Assembly: GCA_902542325.1 (NCBI GenBank)
Contig: CACBUE010000006.1
Location: 1 to 64,000 of the forward strand
Reading direction: 5' to 3'
DNA: 64,000 nt
Source: an uncultured SAR86 cluster bacterium
GTDB lineage: Bacteria; Pseudomonadota; Gammaproteobacteria; Magnimaribacterales; Magnimaribacteraceae
The translations under genes and the position numbers were made by a program. The notes under the pieces were generated by a model. It ran no database searches. It saw only the letters and a program-made list of their open reading frames with translations, and was not told where the DNA came from. This document shows, piece by piece, positions 1 to 9,344 of this stretch (positions within the stretch are counted from its first letter, which is position 1; every line of letters begins with the position of its first letter).

Positions 1-1094
1 ATGGATCAATAAAAAATATATCTTCAGTACTGCAAGAACTTGGAGTAAAAAATCCACTCATTTGCACCGATCCTGGACTAGCTTCTATTGGGATGTCCGA
101 CAAGATTAGGGGTCTTCTTTCAAATGAATTATCTCCTGCTTTCTATGAAGAAACTCCTGCTAATCCTACCGAAGAGGCTGTAAATATTGCCCTCAAAGCA
201 TACAAAGAAAATAATTGTGACGGAGTAATAGGGTTTGGAGGTGGTTCAAGTATGGATTTAGCCAAAGCGGTTGCATTAATGGCTAATCATGAAGGAGAGG
301 TAGTAGATTATTCTGTTAATGAGGGGGGTGTAGGAAAAATTAATAAAACTATGCCAATGATAGCTATACCTACAACTTCAGGGACTGGCAGTGAAGTATC
401 ATTAGGAGCAGTGATAATCATGAATGATGGAAGAAAGCTTATTTTAGCTAGTGACCATTTAAGACCTGATGCTGCAATCTGTGATCCGGAGCTTACCCTC
501 GGATTGCCTCCTGTTCTTACGGCAGGGGCAGGAATGGACGCTTTAACGCATTGTATAGAGGCGATACTTTCTCCAGTTATAGACCCACCTGCCGAAGCAG
601 TTGGTTTAGATGGAGTTGAAAAAGTTGTTGGTGAAGAGAGCTTAATTAGGGCAGTGAAAGATGGTCAAGATAAAGAGGCAAGATGGAACATGATGATGGC
701 CTCTACTGAAGGAGCAATGGCTTTTTCAAAAGGACTAGGCGCTGTTCATTCCATGAGTCATGCAATAGGTGCAGACCAAGAACTTAGACTACATCACGGA
801 ACGTTAAATGGTGTTATCTTACCCACAATCTTAAGATTCAATAGAGATCATGTTGGCAATAAGTATTCAAAAATATTACGTGCCATGGGAAAAGATAAAT
901 CTAATGATCTTGCAGAGGAAATAGAAATCCTTAATAAGGCCATTGGTCTACCTAGCGGGTTGAAAGAGATGGGAATTACAGAGGAAATGATTCCAGGACT
1001 TGTAGCTCACTCAATGACTGATCCTAGCAATGCTACAACACCAAGACTTCCATCGCAGGAAGAGTGGGAAAATTTGTTCTTAGATGCTATGTAA
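1..1094 (+). CDS. Iron-containing alcohol dehydrogenase (5' truncated by window edge)
   Basis: Frame is open from position 3 through the listed ORF start at 93; GFGGGSSMDLAK and PTTSGTGSEVS motifs typical of Fe-ADH. Confidence 0.9.
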   Translation, partial: GSIKNISSVLQELGVKNPLICTDPGLASIGMSDKIRGLLSNELSPAFYEETPANPTEEAVNIALKAYKENNCDGVIGFGGGSSMDLAKAVALMANHEGEVVDYSVNEGGVGKINKTMPMIAIPTTSGTGSEVSLGAVIIMNDGRKLILASDHLRPDAAICDPELTLGLPPVLTAGAGMDALTHCIEAILSPVIDPPAEAVGLDGVEKVVGEESLIRAVKDGQDKEARWNMMMASTEGAMAFSKGLGAVHSMSHAIGADQELRLHHGTLNGVILPTILRFNRDHVGNKYSKILRAMGKDKSNDLAEEIEILNKAIGLPSGLKEMGITEEMIPGLVAHSMTDPSNATTPRLPSQEEWENLFLDAM

Positions 1095-1099
1095 TTGGT

Positions 1100-1285
1100 T
1101 TATTTATCTGAAAAATCAGCATCGTCATCAGAATTGGTTTTATTCTCCTTGTCTCTGTAAGGGATGTATTTAGACCATTTAGGCCTATTAATTCTATTTG
1201 TTTGTTTTTTGGATGCCTTAAACCTGAGAAGGTAGAAAAAAATTAGGAAAGATAATATTCCTAGTATGGCGATAAAAGTGTTCAA
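1100..1285 (-). CDS. Small membrane protein, unknown
   Basis: ORF with N-terminal TM segment; fits between neighbours. Confidence 0.5.
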   Translation of the reverse strand: MNTFIAILGILSFLIFFYLLRFKASKKQTNRINRPKWSKYIPYRDKENKTNSDDDADFSDK

Positions 1286-1292
1286 GTCTTTA

Positions 1293-2081
1293 TCATCTTG
1301 ATCTTAATTTCATCAAAAGTCTAAGAATTTCAATATATAGCCATATTAGAGTTGCAACTAAAGCCATAGCACCAAACCACTCCATGTATTTTGGAGCTCC
1401 CTGCTCATCCGCTTGTTCAATAATGTCGAAGTCCAGGACCAAATTAAGTGCCGCAATAGCGACGACAAAAAGACTTATACCTATACCCATCCAACCAGTA
1501 TCTGAAAAAATTGAGAAGGAGCTTCCAGTAAAAAGACTAAAAATAAAACTAGAAAAGTAGGTGAGAAAAATACCCAAAGTTGCTGCAAATATCATCAATA
1601 CAAAATTTTGTGTAGGTCTAATTATTCCGGTCTTGTAAGCCAGTAGTAAGGAAGCTGCAACGAAGAAAGTTAGAGAAACTGCCTGTATAACGATTCCAGG
1701 AAACATTGCTTCAGCTTGTTGAGAAATGATTCCAATCATAAATCCCATTCCTACCGCATATATTGGGCCTGTTTTAGGTGCAAGATGTGGTCTGGGATTA
1801 ATTATCCAGCCAATAAAAAAGAAGTAAAAACCAAAAGTTGAAATAGCGGCTATTACACCGGAAGCAACTCCAATAGTTGAAACTAAAGACATAAAAGGTC
1901 CTTGAAAATTCCAGCTGATGGCCGCAGATAAAACTGTTAAAAATAATAAGATACCAGTTTTATTGACTGCACCTTCTAACGTCATCTTTTCTCCACTTAT
2001 TGAAGTTTCCTGAAAAGCTGATGACCTGATTATTGGATTACCTGATCTACCAAAAGTATCTAAAGCTTGATGTCTTGACAT
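1293..2081 (-). CDS. Bax inhibitor-1/YccA family membrane protein
   Basis: Multi-TM protein, BI-1-like C-terminus (DFDIIEQ...YMEWFGAMALVATLIWLYIEILRLL). Confidence 0.9.
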   Translation of the reverse strand: MSRHQALDTFGRSGNPIIRSSAFQETSISGEKMTLEGAVNKTGILLFLTVLSAAISWNFQGPFMSLVSTIGVASGVIAAISTFGFYFFFIGWIINPRPHLAPKTGPIYAVGMGFMIGIISQQAEAMFPGIVIQAVSLTFFVAASLLLAYKTGIIRPTQNFVLMIFAATLGIFLTYFSSFIFSLFTGSSFSIFSDTGWMGIGISLFVVAIAALNLVLDFDIIEQADEQGAPKYMEWFGAMALVATLIWLYIEILRLLMKLRSR

Positions 2082-2088
2082 AATTTTA

Positions 2089-2604
2089 TTAGTTATTAAA
2101 AAAGTTGATTATATTATCTATCCCTATTATTAAAATTGCCAGTGCAATTGACCATATTAAACAGGCAAGTATTGAGCTGATAAAAAAGACAACTGGTGTC
2201 ATCGATGAAATGCCTGCAATGAAAGGAATAAAAGGTCTTATAGGTGGTATCAATCTTCCGATAAGGATTCCACCCCAACCATATTTTTCAAAAAAATCTT
2301 CCCCTCTTATAAAAACAGCTTGTCTTTTTTGTAAAAAATTAAGCTTCTTTAGTCTCGGTCCAAAAAATAAACCAGAGTAAAAGCTTAGGGTATCTCCTAT
2401 CCAAGAACCTAATCCGGCTCCTATGCAAATATAGGCAAGCTTAATATCAGATTCACTAAGTCCAACTGCAAATAATAAAAGAATTACACTAGGCCATACG
2501 GCTCCTGAAATAAAAAAAGACTCAAGAAACCCTATAATGAACATTGCAAGGCCAGCATACTCTGGATTGCTTATAATCCAATTTAAAAACTGTTCTGAAT
2601 TCAT
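2089..2604 (-). CDS. DedA family membrane protein
   Basis: GAGLGSWIGDTLSFYSG and GRLIPPIRPFIPFIAG motifs. Confidence 0.9.
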   Translation of the reverse strand: MNSEQFLNWIISNPEYAGLAMFIIGFLESFFISGAVWPSVILLLFAVGLSESDIKLAYICIGAGLGSWIGDTLSFYSGLFFGPRLKKLNFLQKRQAVFIRGEDFFEKYGWGGILIGRLIPPIRPFIPFIAGISSMTPVVFFISSILACLIWSIALAILIIGIDNIINFFNN

Positions 2605-2650
2605 TTGAGTTAGGATAATTATTAAGAAACTTTAATTTTAAGGTAAGTAC

Positions 2651-3202
2651 ATGATAAAGAAATGGGAAAAAAATTCTTCTAAATATTTATTAGAAAATAA
2701 AATTTTTAAAATGAGAGAAGATTTAGTCACGTCTCCAAAGCTTGGCACAGAACATAAGGTATGGGTAATGGAAGTACCAACATGGGTAAATATTATTCCT
2801 ATTACTTCTTCTGGAGAGGTAATTTTGGTAAATCAATATAGATTTGGTCTTGAAAAGACGTCCTTAGAAATTCCAGGAGGAATGGCTGATTATGGAGAGG
2901 ACCCGAAAAATGCTGCTATTCGAGAATTGAAAGAAGAAACTGGTTTTGAGGGAAGTGAAGTTGTTGAAATAGGAAGAGTAGAATCTAATCCTGCAATTAT
3001 GGCTAACCATACTTATACATATCTTGCTGTTAATTGCGAAAAATCTGCCGATCAGAGTTTGGATGGAACAGAGGACATTGAGATTATCAGTAAGAATATT
3101 GACGAAATACCTTCTTTGATAAAAAATCGGGAGATTGAACATGCTTTGGTTGTAAGTGCCTTTTATTTTTATAATTTGTATAGGCTAAGTGAAAATATGT
3201 AA
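2651..3202 (+). CDS. NUDIX hydrolase (ADP-ribose pyrophosphatase-like)
   Basis: Nudix box: GGMADYGEDPKNAAIRELKEETGFEG. Confidence 0.9.
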   Translation: MIKKWEKNSSKYLLENKIFKMREDLVTSPKLGTEHKVWVMEVPTWVNIIPITSSGEVILVNQYRFGLEKTSLEIPGGMADYGEDPKNAAIRELKEETGFEGSEVVEIGRVESNPAIMANHTYTYLAVNCEKSADQSLDGTEDIEIISKNIDEIPSLIKNREIEHALVVSAFYFYNLYRLSENM

Positions 3203-3765
3203 TGTGGACTGACGAAGACAAAATAAAAGGGAAAATTCTTTTCTTTTCTCCGAATGAAGAAGGAACATCTTATTTTACCGACTCATTAATATATATTTGT
3301 GATCATAATGAACAAGGTTCACTTGGCCTAATTTTTAATAGACCTTTAGAGCTTGATTTAAAGGAGCTACTGAGAGGCTTAAAGATTAATGAAGTTGATA
3401 ATGCTAAAGGGAATGTATTTTTAGGCGGGCCAGTTAATCCAGGAGCAATATTTATACTTCATAGTTCAGATAAATGCTGGAAGGGAACCTTAAAAGTGAG
3501 TGAAAATGTATACATGAGTACAGATTTTGAGGCTATAGAGGATATTGCTAAAGGAGATGGTCCAAAAAATTTTAGATTAACACTAGGTTATACAGGCTGG
3601 GGTCCAGGACAGCTTAATACTGAAATCTCAGATAATGCTTGGATTGCATTCGATGAAAATAGTAATTTAATATTTAAAATACATCCAAGTGACCAAATCA
3701 ATGAAATGTCAAAAATTGTTGGTTATGATATCCGAATGATAAGTCCCAATTTTGGTAACGCATGA
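3202..3765 (+). CDS. YqgE/AlgH family protein
   Basis: GSLGLIFNRPL, FLGGPVNPG and LGYTGWGPGQL motifs. Confidence 0.9.
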   Translation: MWTDEDKIKGKILFFSPNEEGTSYFTDSLIYICDHNEQGSLGLIFNRPLELDLKELLRGLKINEVDNAKGNVFLGGPVNPGAIFILHSSDKCWKGTLKVSENVYMSTDFEAIEDIAKGDGPKNFRLTLGYTGWGPGQLNTEISDNAWIAFDENSNLIFKIHPSDQINEMSKIVGYDIRMISPNFGNA

Positions 3766-4535
3766 AAATAAGCAGATTAGTATCAATATTATTTGCACTT
3801 ACCTTTTTTGGGTGCTCTGATGATATTCAAATTTTAGAAGAGAGGATTAAAAATCAAGCAGAGTTAAATAATACAGAAATTTCTTCTGTAGAGATAAAAA
3901 AGACTGCACTCTATCTCAATGCTTGGAGTAAAAAAGATTTTTATGAGGATGCCATAACTGCATTCTTAGAAGAAGATAAGTTAGATTTTCCTAAAGAAAT
4001 TGAAGTTCTTTTTACAGGTAGTTCAAGTATAAGATTTTGGAATTCTTTGGAAGATGATATGCAACCTCTCAAAGTTTTAAACAGAGGTTTTGGTGGTGCT
4101 CACATTGCCCATGTCAATCATCATTTTGAAGATGTCATTCAGCGTTACTCTCCTAAAGCTATTGTTTTCTTTTGTGGAACAAATGACTTAACTGCTCTAA
4201 AAACACCTGAGGAAACTATTCAAGATTTTGAAATCCTAAAAGATAAAGTTCATCAAGCTTTACCTGGTGTTCATTTATTCGTGATAGGTATAAAACCATC
4301 TCCAGCTAGAGTTTATTTAGAAAAAGAAGAGATAGCTTACAACTTGATGATTGACGAAATAGCTTTCAAAGATGATTTGGTAACTTTTATTGATATCTGG
4401 GATGCTATGTTATCAGCAGAGGGAGAACGTATTCCTGACCTTTTTGTTGAAGATGGCCTCCATATGAATGCTAAAGGGTATGAGATTTGGACGAAACTAG
4501 TCAGAGAACATTTAAAAACAATGTTTACTCTTTAG
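3762..4535 (+). CDS. SGNH/GDSL-type lipoprotein hydrolase
   Basis: Lipobox (FFGC), GSSSIRFW, FGGAHI, FFCGTNDL, DGLHMNAKGY blocks. Confidence 0.85.
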   Translation: MKISRLVSILFALTFFGCSDDIQILEERIKNQAELNNTEISSVEIKKTALYLNAWSKKDFYEDAITAFLEEDKLDFPKEIEVLFTGSSSIRFWNSLEDDMQPLKVLNRGFGGAHIAHVNHHFEDVIQRYSPKAIVFFCGTNDLTALKTPEETIQDFEILKDKVHQALPGVHLFVIGIKPSPARVYLEKEEIAYNLMIDEIAFKDDLVTFIDIWDAMLSAEGERIPDLFVEDGLHMNAKGYEIWTKLVREHLKTMFTL

Positions 4536-5376
4536 GTAATAATCCAAACATCTTATAACCAATAAAATCATCTGAAATACCATTTTTCGGTCTCTCAGGA
4601 AGGGTAGTAATAGGAAAAGCAATAGGAGTTACGTCACTATCAATTTTTTCTCCTACCTTTATGTTAGATCTATCGACACTAAAATGAAATTTGTCATCAC
4701 CTCTAGTGCATCCATCAGCAAAAAAAATCGCGGTATGAACAATTCTGTCATAATTTGAAATATTTGATTTAGCTCTGTGAAATGTCAAACCATGGTGAAA
4801 GGAAACATCACCCTCTTTCATAGCTTGATAACTTATCTGATCTGGACTTACGTTAGCAGTTTCCAAAAAATTATTTTCATCAACCTTGCCTGAGAAAATA
4901 TTGATAAATTTTTTGTCCTTAATCTTATGAGAACCTGAATAAAATCCTAATTGACCGTTAGTCTCATCAATATCACATAATGGAATCCAGGCTGTTATGG
5001 TTTTGGTTTCCTTTATAGGCCAATAAGGCTGATCATGATGAGGGTCAGTTTCTCTGCCGCCCGATTCCTTCACTAAAGCTTGATCATGCCATAATCTGAT
5101 TGCATGAGTATCTAAAAGCTTTGATGCTATTTTGCAGACCCTTTGATCGAAAGTAAGCTTTCTAATATCTATGTAATCTTCCCATAAATTTTGACATTGA
5201 GTAAATGACTGCTCATAATCTGAACGGTCTTTTAAAACCCTTTCATCAAAGTGTTTTCTCTCTTTAATAGCTTCTTTTATTACTTCTCTGTAAAATTTAA
5301 TTTCAGAGCTATCAAATAAGTCTCTTACGACTACAAAACCGTCTTCGTTAAAACTTTTTTTTAAATCTTCAAACAT
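4525..5376 (-). CDS. Phytanoyl-CoA dioxygenase (PhyH) family protein
   Basis: HHDQPYW, GQLGFYSGSH, FHHGLTFHRA motifs. Confidence 0.9.
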   Translation of the reverse strand: MFEDLKKSFNEDGFVVVRDLFDSSEIKFYREVIKEAIKERKHFDERVLKDRSDYEQSFTQCQNLWEDYIDIRKLTFDQRVCKIASKLLDTHAIRLWHDQALVKESGGRETDPHHDQPYWPIKETKTITAWIPLCDIDETNGQLGFYSGSHKIKDKKFINIFSGKVDENNFLETANVSPDQISYQAMKEGDVSFHHGLTFHRAKSNISNYDRIVHTAIFFADGCTRGDDKFHFSVDRSNIKVGEKIDSDVTPIAFPITTLPERPKNGISDDFIGYKMFGLLPKE

Positions 5377-7423
5377 GCTTAAAGAGATTAATTACAAACT
5401 TAATAAGAATATCATAAAGTTCTTAATTCTTTGTGGAGTTATCTTTACGAATCACAATGTATTTTCAGAGGCAAAGTACTATGCAAGCGACTCAAGCATC
5501 GAACTAATTTCAGAAACATACTCCATTCAACCTGGAGACAGTTTTGTATTGGGTGTTAAATTTAAACTTGCAAAAGATTGGCATACCTACTGGGAAAATC
5601 CAGGTGATGCCGGTGAAGGAGCTACTATAGATTGGATATTGCCAAAAGGTTTAGAGGCTTCATCAATTCTTTGGCCAGGACCAGAAAGGATTCCCGTTGA
5701 GCCTTTAATGACTTTTGGTTACAACAATGAAGTGGTTTTGTTAACAAAGATATCTTCTACAAATGACATTGAGTTTCCTATAAATATTGAAGCGAAAGTT
5801 GGTTGGTTTACGTGCAAAGATATATGCATTCCTCAAGAAGGTATCGTAGACATTCAAATAAATGAAGGTTTATTCATATCTTCATCTAATCGAGAAGAAA
5901 TAAATAATTATTTAGAAACGGTTCCTAGTGACTTTACTCAAGAATATCGAATTGAGAAATTAGATAATAGTTTCTTCCTTCAGACTGATATAAAAGATGG
6001 AGAACATTTTGATGATATCTATTTCTTTCCCAAAGAATACGGCTTAACCAGTTATGTTGAAGAACAAATTTATGAAAAGAATCAAAATAGTTTCATTTTA
6101 GAAATTAAAGCTTCTAAAGCTGATCTTAATTTAAGTAAATTTGAAGGTGTAATAGAGGCGTCTAATAAAGAAGGTAAATCCTTTTATCAAATATCATTCC
6201 CTCTGACTGCAGATTTACCAAAAAACGAACAAGGAATATTGCTATTGATTGTGTTTGCTTTCCTTGGCGGATTGATTCTTAACATCATGCCATGTGTATT
6301 TCCCATACTAAGTATCAAAATATTGAGATTTATGGAACATGGAGAAAATTCATCCTCACAAGCCTATAAATTCGGATTATTTTATACCCTAGGAGTAATC
6401 ATGAGTTTCTTGTTAATTGCCCTTCTTTTAATCTTCTTAAAATCAAGTGGTGAAAATATAGGCTGGGGATTTCAGCTACAGTACCCCTTAGTCATAAGTA
6501 TTCTTTTTTATTTATTTGTCGCACTAGGCTTCATGTTTATGAGTAATTTAGTCTTTGGCAGTCAAATGGGGCAATTGAGCTCTATGGCACAAGTAAAGAA
6601 TGAATCTCTTGAATCTTTCCTTACAGGCATCTTGGCGGTAGTAGTGGCCTCGCCTTGCACAGCTCCTTTCATGGGTTCTGCAATTGGCTTTGCATTGCTA
6701 CAGCCCAGTGGAAATTCATTTCTTATTTTCTTTAGCTTAGGACTTGGATTCGCACTTCCTTACTTAGTGCTCAGTGTAAAACCTTCATTATTATCTTTCT
6801 TACCAAAACCTGGTGCATGGATGGAGACGTTCAAACAATTTATGGCATTTCCTATGTGGGCATCCGCACTTTGGCTTTTGTGGGTATTAAGCGGTCAGGT
6901 AGATAGCAATAGAGTATTATTGGTCTTAGTTGGTGGTCTAGTTATCAGCCTTTCATTATGGATATTAGAAAAGAATACTTCACCTCAAAAGTGGATAAGA
7001 TGGTTGGTAAGATTTATTGTATTGATTTTGGTTGTAGGTTCAATATCAATTATTCCTACTGAATACAGCACTAAAGATACTCAAGAAGAAAAAGTTTTTA
7101 GTGAAGAAATATTGAATGAATACAGAGAAGCTAAAGAACTTGTCTTTTTAAATTTCACAGCTGACTGGTGTATTACTTGTAAGGTAAATGAAAGAGTTGC
7201 TTTAAGTTCAAAGAAAGTAACTGAATTAATGAGTAAACGAAATATTATCTATCTAGAGGCGGATTGGACCAGGAAAGATGGAGTCATTGCCAAAAAGTTA
7301 GAGCAATTTGGTAGAACTGGTGTACCTCTATATTTACTGTATCCTTCAGAAGGCGAACCCATTATCTTGCCAGAAATTCTTACAGAAGATATTCTATTAA
7401 GGTATTTAAACGAGCTTAGCTGA
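5375..7423 (+). CDS. dsbD: DsbD/ScsB-type thiol:disulfide interchange protein
   Basis: N-terminal DsbD-like domain, multi-TM CcdA-like core (MPCVFPILSIK, ASPCTAPFMG), C-terminal Trx domain (ADWCITCK). Confidence 0.9.
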   Translation: MLKEINYKLNKNIIKFLILCGVIFTNHNVFSEAKYYASDSSIELISETYSIQPGDSFVLGVKFKLAKDWHTYWENPGDAGEGATIDWILPKGLEASSILWPGPERIPVEPLMTFGYNNEVVLLTKISSTNDIEFPINIEAKVGWFTCKDICIPQEGIVDIQINEGLFISSSNREEINNYLETVPSDFTQEYRIEKLDNSFFLQTDIKDGEHFDDIYFFPKEYGLTSYVEEQIYEKNQNSFILEIKASKADLNLSKFEGVIEASNKEGKSFYQISFPLTADLPKNEQGILLLIVFAFLGGLILNIMPCVFPILSIKILRFMEHGENSSSQAYKFGLFYTLGVIMSFLLIALLLIFLKSSGENIGWGFQLQYPLVISILFYLFVALGFMFMSNLVFGSQMGQLSSMAQVKNESLESFLTGILAVVVASPCTAPFMGSAIGFALLQPSGNSFLIFFSLGLGFALPYLVLSVKPSLLSFLPKPGAWMETFKQFMAFPMWASALWLLWVLSGQVDSNRVLLVLVGGLVISLSLWILEKNTSPQKWIRWLVRFIVLILVVGSISIIPTEYSTKDTQEEKVFSEEILNEYREAKELVFLNFTADWCITCKVNERVALSSKKVTELMSKRNIIYLEADWTRKDGVIAKKLEQFGRTGVPLYLLYPSEGEPIILPEILTEDILLRYLNELS

Positions 7424-8034
7424 TGAAAAAATTTATTACTCTCACTTTCCTGATTTTCTATTTTTCACAATTCTTATCGAGTTATGTAGAAAATGAGGAT
7501 AGCGCGCCCGAATTCAAATTATCTGATAGTTATGGAAACGAAATATCTCTAAGTTCATTCATAGGTAAAAAAGTTGTACTAGAGTGGACAAATCATGGAT
7601 GTCCTTATGTTGCAAAGCATTACGAGACAGGAAATATGCAGTCTACTCAAGAATTTGCTAAAGAAGAAGAAATCATATGGTTGAGTGTTATTTCCTCAGC
7701 TCCAGGTACCCAAGGATATGTTTCATCGGATGAAGCCAATGCGCTAACAATTTCAAGAAAGGCTTCTCCATCACATGTTCTATTCGATCCAACAGGCGAA
7801 GTGGGTCGAATTTATGATGCCAAGACTACTCCTCATATGTATATAATCAACGAGGAAGGCCTAATGAAATACCAAGGAGCTATTGATGATGCTGGTGGTA
7901 GAGGGTTTATGAGTAGAGATCTTCTGAAAGCAAAGAACTATGTAAAAGAGAGTTTGAAAGAGATGGGCACCGGCGAAGAAATATCTTCACCAGTTACAAA
8001 GCCTTATGGGTGTTCTGTAAAATATGCCTCTTGA
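7423..8034 (+). CDS. Redoxin/AhpC-TSA-like thioredoxin-fold protein
   Basis: EWTNHGCPYVAKHY...FDPTGEVGRIYDAKTTPHMYII. Confidence 0.85.
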   Translation: MKKFITLTFLIFYFSQFLSSYVENEDSAPEFKLSDSYGNEISLSSFIGKKVVLEWTNHGCPYVAKHYETGNMQSTQEFAKEEEIIWLSVISSAPGTQGYVSSDEANALTISRKASPSHVLFDPTGEVGRIYDAKTTPHMYIINEEGLMKYQGAIDDAGGRGFMSRDLLKAKNYVKESLKEMGTGEEISSPVTKPYGCSVKYAS

Positions 8035-8039
8035 GAAAT

Positions 8040-8366
8040 TTATTCCGGGGCTTTAAATACTGATCCTAGCTTTTGTCCTAATCCCATATCTCCTGAAAAC
8101 TTAACTTTCCCTTGCATAAAAGCTCCCATTGCCGCTTGCTGATCTCCAGAAAATACTTTTTCCATAGTCTCTTGGCTATCAAAAGTTAAAGTTAAACCTG
8201 GATCTTCATGCTCAGACTCTACAACAGATAAAGTTCCATCATTTATATCCACATAGAAATTTGTTAGATCTTCAATATTAATTTGAATTGTTGCTTCTAT
8301 TCCTTTAGCACCTTCAGCATCAAAGGCAGTTTCAAGTCCAGTTTTTAATTCTTCAAAAGTTGCCAT
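8040..8366 (-). CDS. SCP2 sterol-binding domain protein
   Basis: Small protein with SCP2-like pattern (LTFDSQETMEKVFSGDQQAAMGAFMQGKVKFSGDMG). Confidence 0.85.
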   Translation of the reverse strand: MATFEELKTGLETAFDAEGAKGIEATIQINIEDLTNFYVDINDGTLSVVESEHEDPGLTLTFDSQETMEKVFSGDQQAAMGAFMQGKVKFSGDMGLGQKLGSVFKAPE

Positions 8367-8459
8367 ATTTACTCCATTTCATTTTTTTGTGAACTCATCT
8401 TCTCAAATTAAGTGAACTTAAACCACCCTATGTGGAAATAAATTGATAAAATTTTTGTC

Positions 8460-9344
8460 ATGGACAGAAAAGATATAGATCAACAATCTAAAAAAGATTT
8501 CTCAAGTAAGATTAACGAGCAAGTAGGAAGAACTTCTAGCAGAGAGTTAACTCTCACGAAGTATATGACTGAAGAACAGAAAAAAAGTTGGAATGATTCA
8601 GGCTATATTTTAATACCTAATTTTGTTGATGAGAACTTCTGTAATGAGATGAATGATGAAGTGATAAGCATTATAAAATCTATTGTTCCTGAGGATAGTG
8701 CTTTTAGTCACGCCTATGCGGGAGATGGTCACATAGCGATAAGAGAAATGAAACCCAGTAAAAATGCCACTAGCATTGAGGATGAAATATCCAAGCTCTT
8801 TAGAATTCACTCAAAAGGTGTTTTTAACTCATTTATCAAAGATGAGACCTTGTGCAATCTATTGGAAGATATAATTGGACCTGATATAGATTGTTTTTTA
8901 AGCCAATTTATATTCAAGAATCCAGGCGCATGGGGACAACCCTGGCATCAAGATTCTTCTTATTTTCCTTTCGACAGAGAACCGCAAGTTGCGGCTTGGT
9001 TAGCAACAAGCGAAGCGACACTAGATAATGGATGTCTAGTAGTTCTTCCTGGTTCACATCATGAACATCTTCATGAACACCTTCCGGATGATAGAAAAGA
9101 ATCAAATTATGGATATACCGAAATAAAGGATCATGATTTCAGTGATGAAATACCCATGACTTTAAATAAAGGGGATTTATTATTGTTTCACAGCTTCCTA
9201 ATGCATAAATCCTATGACAATAAGTCTGATTCTAGAAGAACAGCAATGGTTTATCATTTTGCTGAAACCGGCACTGATTATGGAGCTATTGATAGTCCAA
9301 CCAATGAATGGATCTCTATTAGAGGTCGTGGACTAAATGCTTAG
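8460..9344 (+). CDS. Phytanoyl-CoA dioxygenase family protein
   Basis: WHQDSSYFP...NGCLVVLPGSHHEHLHEH...HKSYDNKSDSRRTA. Confidence 0.9.
   Translation: MDRKDIDQQSKKDFSSKINEQVGRTSSRELTLTKYMTEEQKKSWNDSGYILIPNFVDENFCNEMNDEVISIIKSIVPEDSAFSHAYAGDGHIAIREMKPSKNATSIEDEISKLFRIHSKGVFNSFIKDETLCNLLEDIIGPDIDCFLSQFIFKNPGAWGQPWHQDSSYFPFDREPQVAAWLATSEATLDNGCLVVLPGSHHEHLHEHLPDDRKESNYGYTEIKDHDFSDEIPMTLNKGDLLLFHSFLMHKSYDNKSDSRRTAMVYHFAETGTDYGAIDSPTNEWISIRGRGLNA

Noticed and set aside
2105-2380. Plus-strand 91-aa ORF
   Set aside because: Antisense to the well-supported DedA gene; composition looks like a reverse-complement shadow.
2864-3142. Minus-strand 92-aa ORF
   Set aside because: Antisense to the NUDIX hydrolase with no recognisable features.
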